A DNA stretch of 45,439 nt from Candidatus Gastranaerophilales bacterium (GTDB lineage: Bacteria; Cyanobacteriota; Vampirovibrionia; Gastranaerophilales; Gastranaerophilaceae): the NCBI GenBank assembly GCA_944327275.1, contig CALVHB010000045.1, positions 1 to 45,439 on the forward strand. Reading direction: 5' to 3'. Positions 43,858 to 45,439 of this stretch are shown here, one piece after another (within the stretch, counting starts at the first letter, position 1; each line of letters opens with the position of its first letter). The notes beneath the pieces were generated by a model. It worked only from the letters and a program-made list of their open reading frames with translations, was not told where the DNA came from and ran no database searches. The position numbers and the translations under genes are program-made.

Positions 43858-44517
43858 CTAAACCATTGCGATTTCTTTAGATTCCATAAAAACAACTTCA
43901 TTACTATCTTGCGAATGATCAATATCAGATAGAATTTCGTTTTTGATATTGCTTAAATCTTGTTGCATTAATCTTCTAGGTGAACCTTCTGCCATAGAAC
44001 CGTTTCTTAGAAGATAAGAAGGGTGGAATATGGTCATAGCTCTGTATTCTTTACCATCTACAGTTATGTTCATCCATTGACCTCTAACTTTTGATATTGT
44101 TTGTTTTTTATCCAATTCAACAAAAGATTTTAAAGCAGTTGCACCACAAAGAATTATTGCTCTAGGATTTATGATATCAATTTGAGCTTCTAAGAACTTT
44201 CTGCATGCAGATTTTTCTTCATCTGTAGGAACTCTATTTTCAGGTGGTCTGCATTTTACAGTGTTTATAATATAAACATCTTCATCTCTTGAAATTCCAG
44301 CTTCAGAAAGGAATGTATTTAAAAGTTGTCCGGCACGTCCAACAAAAGGTCTGCCTGTTTCATCTTCCATTTCTCCTGGAGCTTCTCCAATTAGCACAAT
44401 TTTAGCTGTAGAAGGGTTTCCATCTGAAAAAACAATGTTATTACGAGTTTTTCCCAATGCACAAGCAGTACATTTTTCACACTTCGATCTTACTATCTCC
44501 AGACAATCTTTCTTCAT
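43858..44517 (-). CDS. Type 4 uracil-DNA glycosylase (Fe-S)
   Basis: A 219-residue family 4 UDG that removes uracil from DNA in base-excision repair. It carries the Fe-S cysteines in CEKCTACALG, with further Cys in VKCRPPENR and SACRKF. The active-site motif is GEAPGEMEDETGRPFVGRAG, and the second motif is HPSYLLRN. A C-terminal tail of about 35 residues is not part of the fold. It is downstream of the symporter gene, whose last 41 bases it overlaps, so the two share a transcript. The assignment is secure for the family; the substrate range is not. Confidence 0.95.
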   Translation of the reverse strand: MKKDCLEIVRSKCEKCTACALGKTRNNIVFSDGNPSTAKIVLIGEAPGEMEDETGRPFVGRAGQLLNTFLSEAGISRDEDVYIINTVKCRPPENRVPTDEEKSACRKFLEAQIDIINPRAIILCGATALKSFVELDKKQTISKVRGQWMNITVDGKEYRAMTIFHPSYLLRNGSMAEGSPRRLMQQDLSNIKNEILSDIDHSQDSNEVVFMESKEIAMV

Positions 44518-45439
44518 TTTCTTCTCTCTCCTCGTTATTTTTAAATAAACCTACATTGTATTTTTTGCAATATCTTTTAAGCTCTTTCATAATTACATCA
44601 GATAACATGAATACTGCTATTAAGTTTGGCACAGCCAAGAATAAAGTAAATGCATCAGATAGATTAATTATACTTTTAAAATTCATGGCAGAACCAATAA
44701 TTATGAATAAACAATATATAACCTGAAAAGTCCTTGTTGTCAATTTTGTATCACCAAATAAATAATTCCAAGCTTTTATTCCATAGTAAGAACCGCATAG
44801 CATGGTTGAAAGAACGAAACAACTAGCCATAAATGTTAATAAAATAGGGAAAAATGGACAAACACTACCGAAAGCCTTTGATGTTAGCTCTATTCCGGCA
44901 ATTCCGGAAGTGTTAAGATATTCTCCGGATACAACGATAACAAATGCGGTTGCAGATCCAACAATTACAGTATCCACAAATGGTTGAAGCATGGCTATAA
45001 ACGCTTGAGCTACAGGGTTATTAGTTTTAACTGCCGAAAATGCAATAGGAGCTGTTCCAAGTCCTGACTCATTTGCAAACATTGCTCTTCTGAATCCCCA
45101 TAACATGCATGCAAACATTCCTCCAGTCAAGGCCTTTGGCTCAAATGCTTCCTTAATAATAAGAGCCAATGTGTGTGGGACATGCCCGATGTTGTACAAA
45201 CATACAGCAAAGGCTGTAAGTACATATAACGTACACATAACCGGAGTTACTTTAGAAGTAAATTTGCCTATAGCTTTTATCCCTCCTATTATTGTGAAAT
45301 AAGTTATAACTGCAACAATAAGTCCTAAAAACCAACTTTGTTCAGCAAAAAAGCTCTTGTCACCACCTGTTACCTCTGTAATCTGAGTAGTCATGGCATT
45401 AATTTGGAATAAATTCCAACCGCCAATCATTGCAAAAAT
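44477..45439 (-). CDS. Sodium:alanine/glycine symporter (AGCS family), 3' part (cut by window end)
   Basis: The C-terminal 320 residues of an AGCS-type secondary transporter, which brings in alanine or glycine with sodium. Its 5' end lies beyond the window; an internal ATG at 45430 is not the true start because the frame is open to the edge. Landmarks are MIGGWNLFQINAMTTQI, FRRAMFANESGLGTAP (the conserved N-E-(S/A)-G-x-G-(S/T)-A-P motif) and about eight hydrophobic helices. A hydrophilic Glu/Asn-rich tail ends the protein. Its end overlaps the UDG gene by 41 bases in another frame. Confidence 0.9.
   Translation of the reverse strand: MFAMIGGWNLFQINAMTTQITEVTGGDKSFFAEQSWFLGLIVAVITYFTIIGGIKAIGKFTSKVTPVMCTLYVLTAFAVCLYNIGHVPHTLALIIKEAFEPKALTGGMFACMLWGFRRAMFANESGLGTAPIAFSAVKTNNPVAQAFIAMLQPFVDTVIVGSATAFVIVVSGEYLNTSGIAGIELTSKAFGSVCPFFPILLTFMASCFVLSTMLCGSYYGIKAWNYLFGDTKLTTRTFQVIYCLFIIIGSAMNFKSIINLSDAFTLFLAVPNLIAVFMLSDVIMKELKRYCKKYNVGLFKNNEEREENEERLSGDSKIEV

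Overview
The window is AT-rich bacterial chromosome, densely packed with short operons on both strands. Several things point to a gut member of the Gastranaerophilales (Vampirovibrionia/Melainabacteria, the non-photosynthetic sister group of Cyanobacteria). These are the type IV pilin-like proteins with a GFTLAETLITLG-type start, a SigF-like group 3 sigma factor beside the prepilin peptidase, and a set of short lineage-specific proteins among otherwise ordinary housekeeping genes. This placement is inferred from sequence character only; no marker-gene comparison could be run.

Layout. 1-490: 5' part of an MscS-type channel and tRNA-Gly, both on the minus strand. 490-886: a gene-free stretch with a strong inverted repeat and a terminator, a candidate small RNA. 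887-5472: an operon-like run of a parvulin, an M24 aminopeptidase, a SpoU methyltransferase, dnaA and ruvA. 5481-7280 (minus): prepilin peptidase and a SigF-like sigma factor. 7408-9356: gatC and pyrG. 9497-13199: an MFS transporter, a B12/radical SAM enzyme and a pilin-like gene. 13269-18403 (minus): a winged-helix-like protein, two tandem dTMP-kinase-like proteins, a YhaM-like nuclease, ilvC and a GNAT-like protein. 18471-21425: two tandem zinc-type dehydrogenases and a second pilin-like gene. 21509-22544 (minus): an untracked 51-residue CxxC protein, then rpmA and rplU. 22724-29800: the wall-synthesis cluster murF-mraY-murD-ftsW-murG-folC. 29775-38435: a GT2 glycosyltransferase, a secreted trypsin-like protease, ilvE, an mlaE-type permease, and a signalling group (degenerate GspE/PilB-like protein, CheY-like regulator, hybrid sensor kinase). 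38565-45439: rel, a DUF167 protein, three lineage-specific proteins, a type 4 uracil-DNA glycosylase and an AGCS sodium:amino-acid symporter cut by the window end.

Four observations stand out. (1) mraY, an essential gene, has an in-frame TAG where the family has a conserved Trp. The reading frame continues through the last membrane helix to a TAA that overlaps the murD start by one base. (2) The two pilin-like genes share a nearly identical 127-bp leader with a Shine-Dalgarno, an ATG and a poly(G) tract. The tract keeps the leader in frame with the pilin in one copy and puts it out of frame in the other, as expected of a phase-variable switch. The same leader holds a promoter whose -10 box lies exactly 6 bases before the pilin ATG. 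(3) A 28-codon His/Ile-rich leader peptide at 41771 sits in what looks like a complete ribosome-dependent attenuator, upstream of a membrane protein of unknown function. (4) The ilvE terminator hairpin contains the Shine-Dalgarno of the downstream mlaE-like permease.

The genes mostly serve envelope synthesis, a type IV pilus or pseudopilus system (peptidase, sigma factor, two pilins, GspE-like protein), branched-chain amino acid metabolism (ilvC, ilvE), nucleotide metabolism and stringent control.
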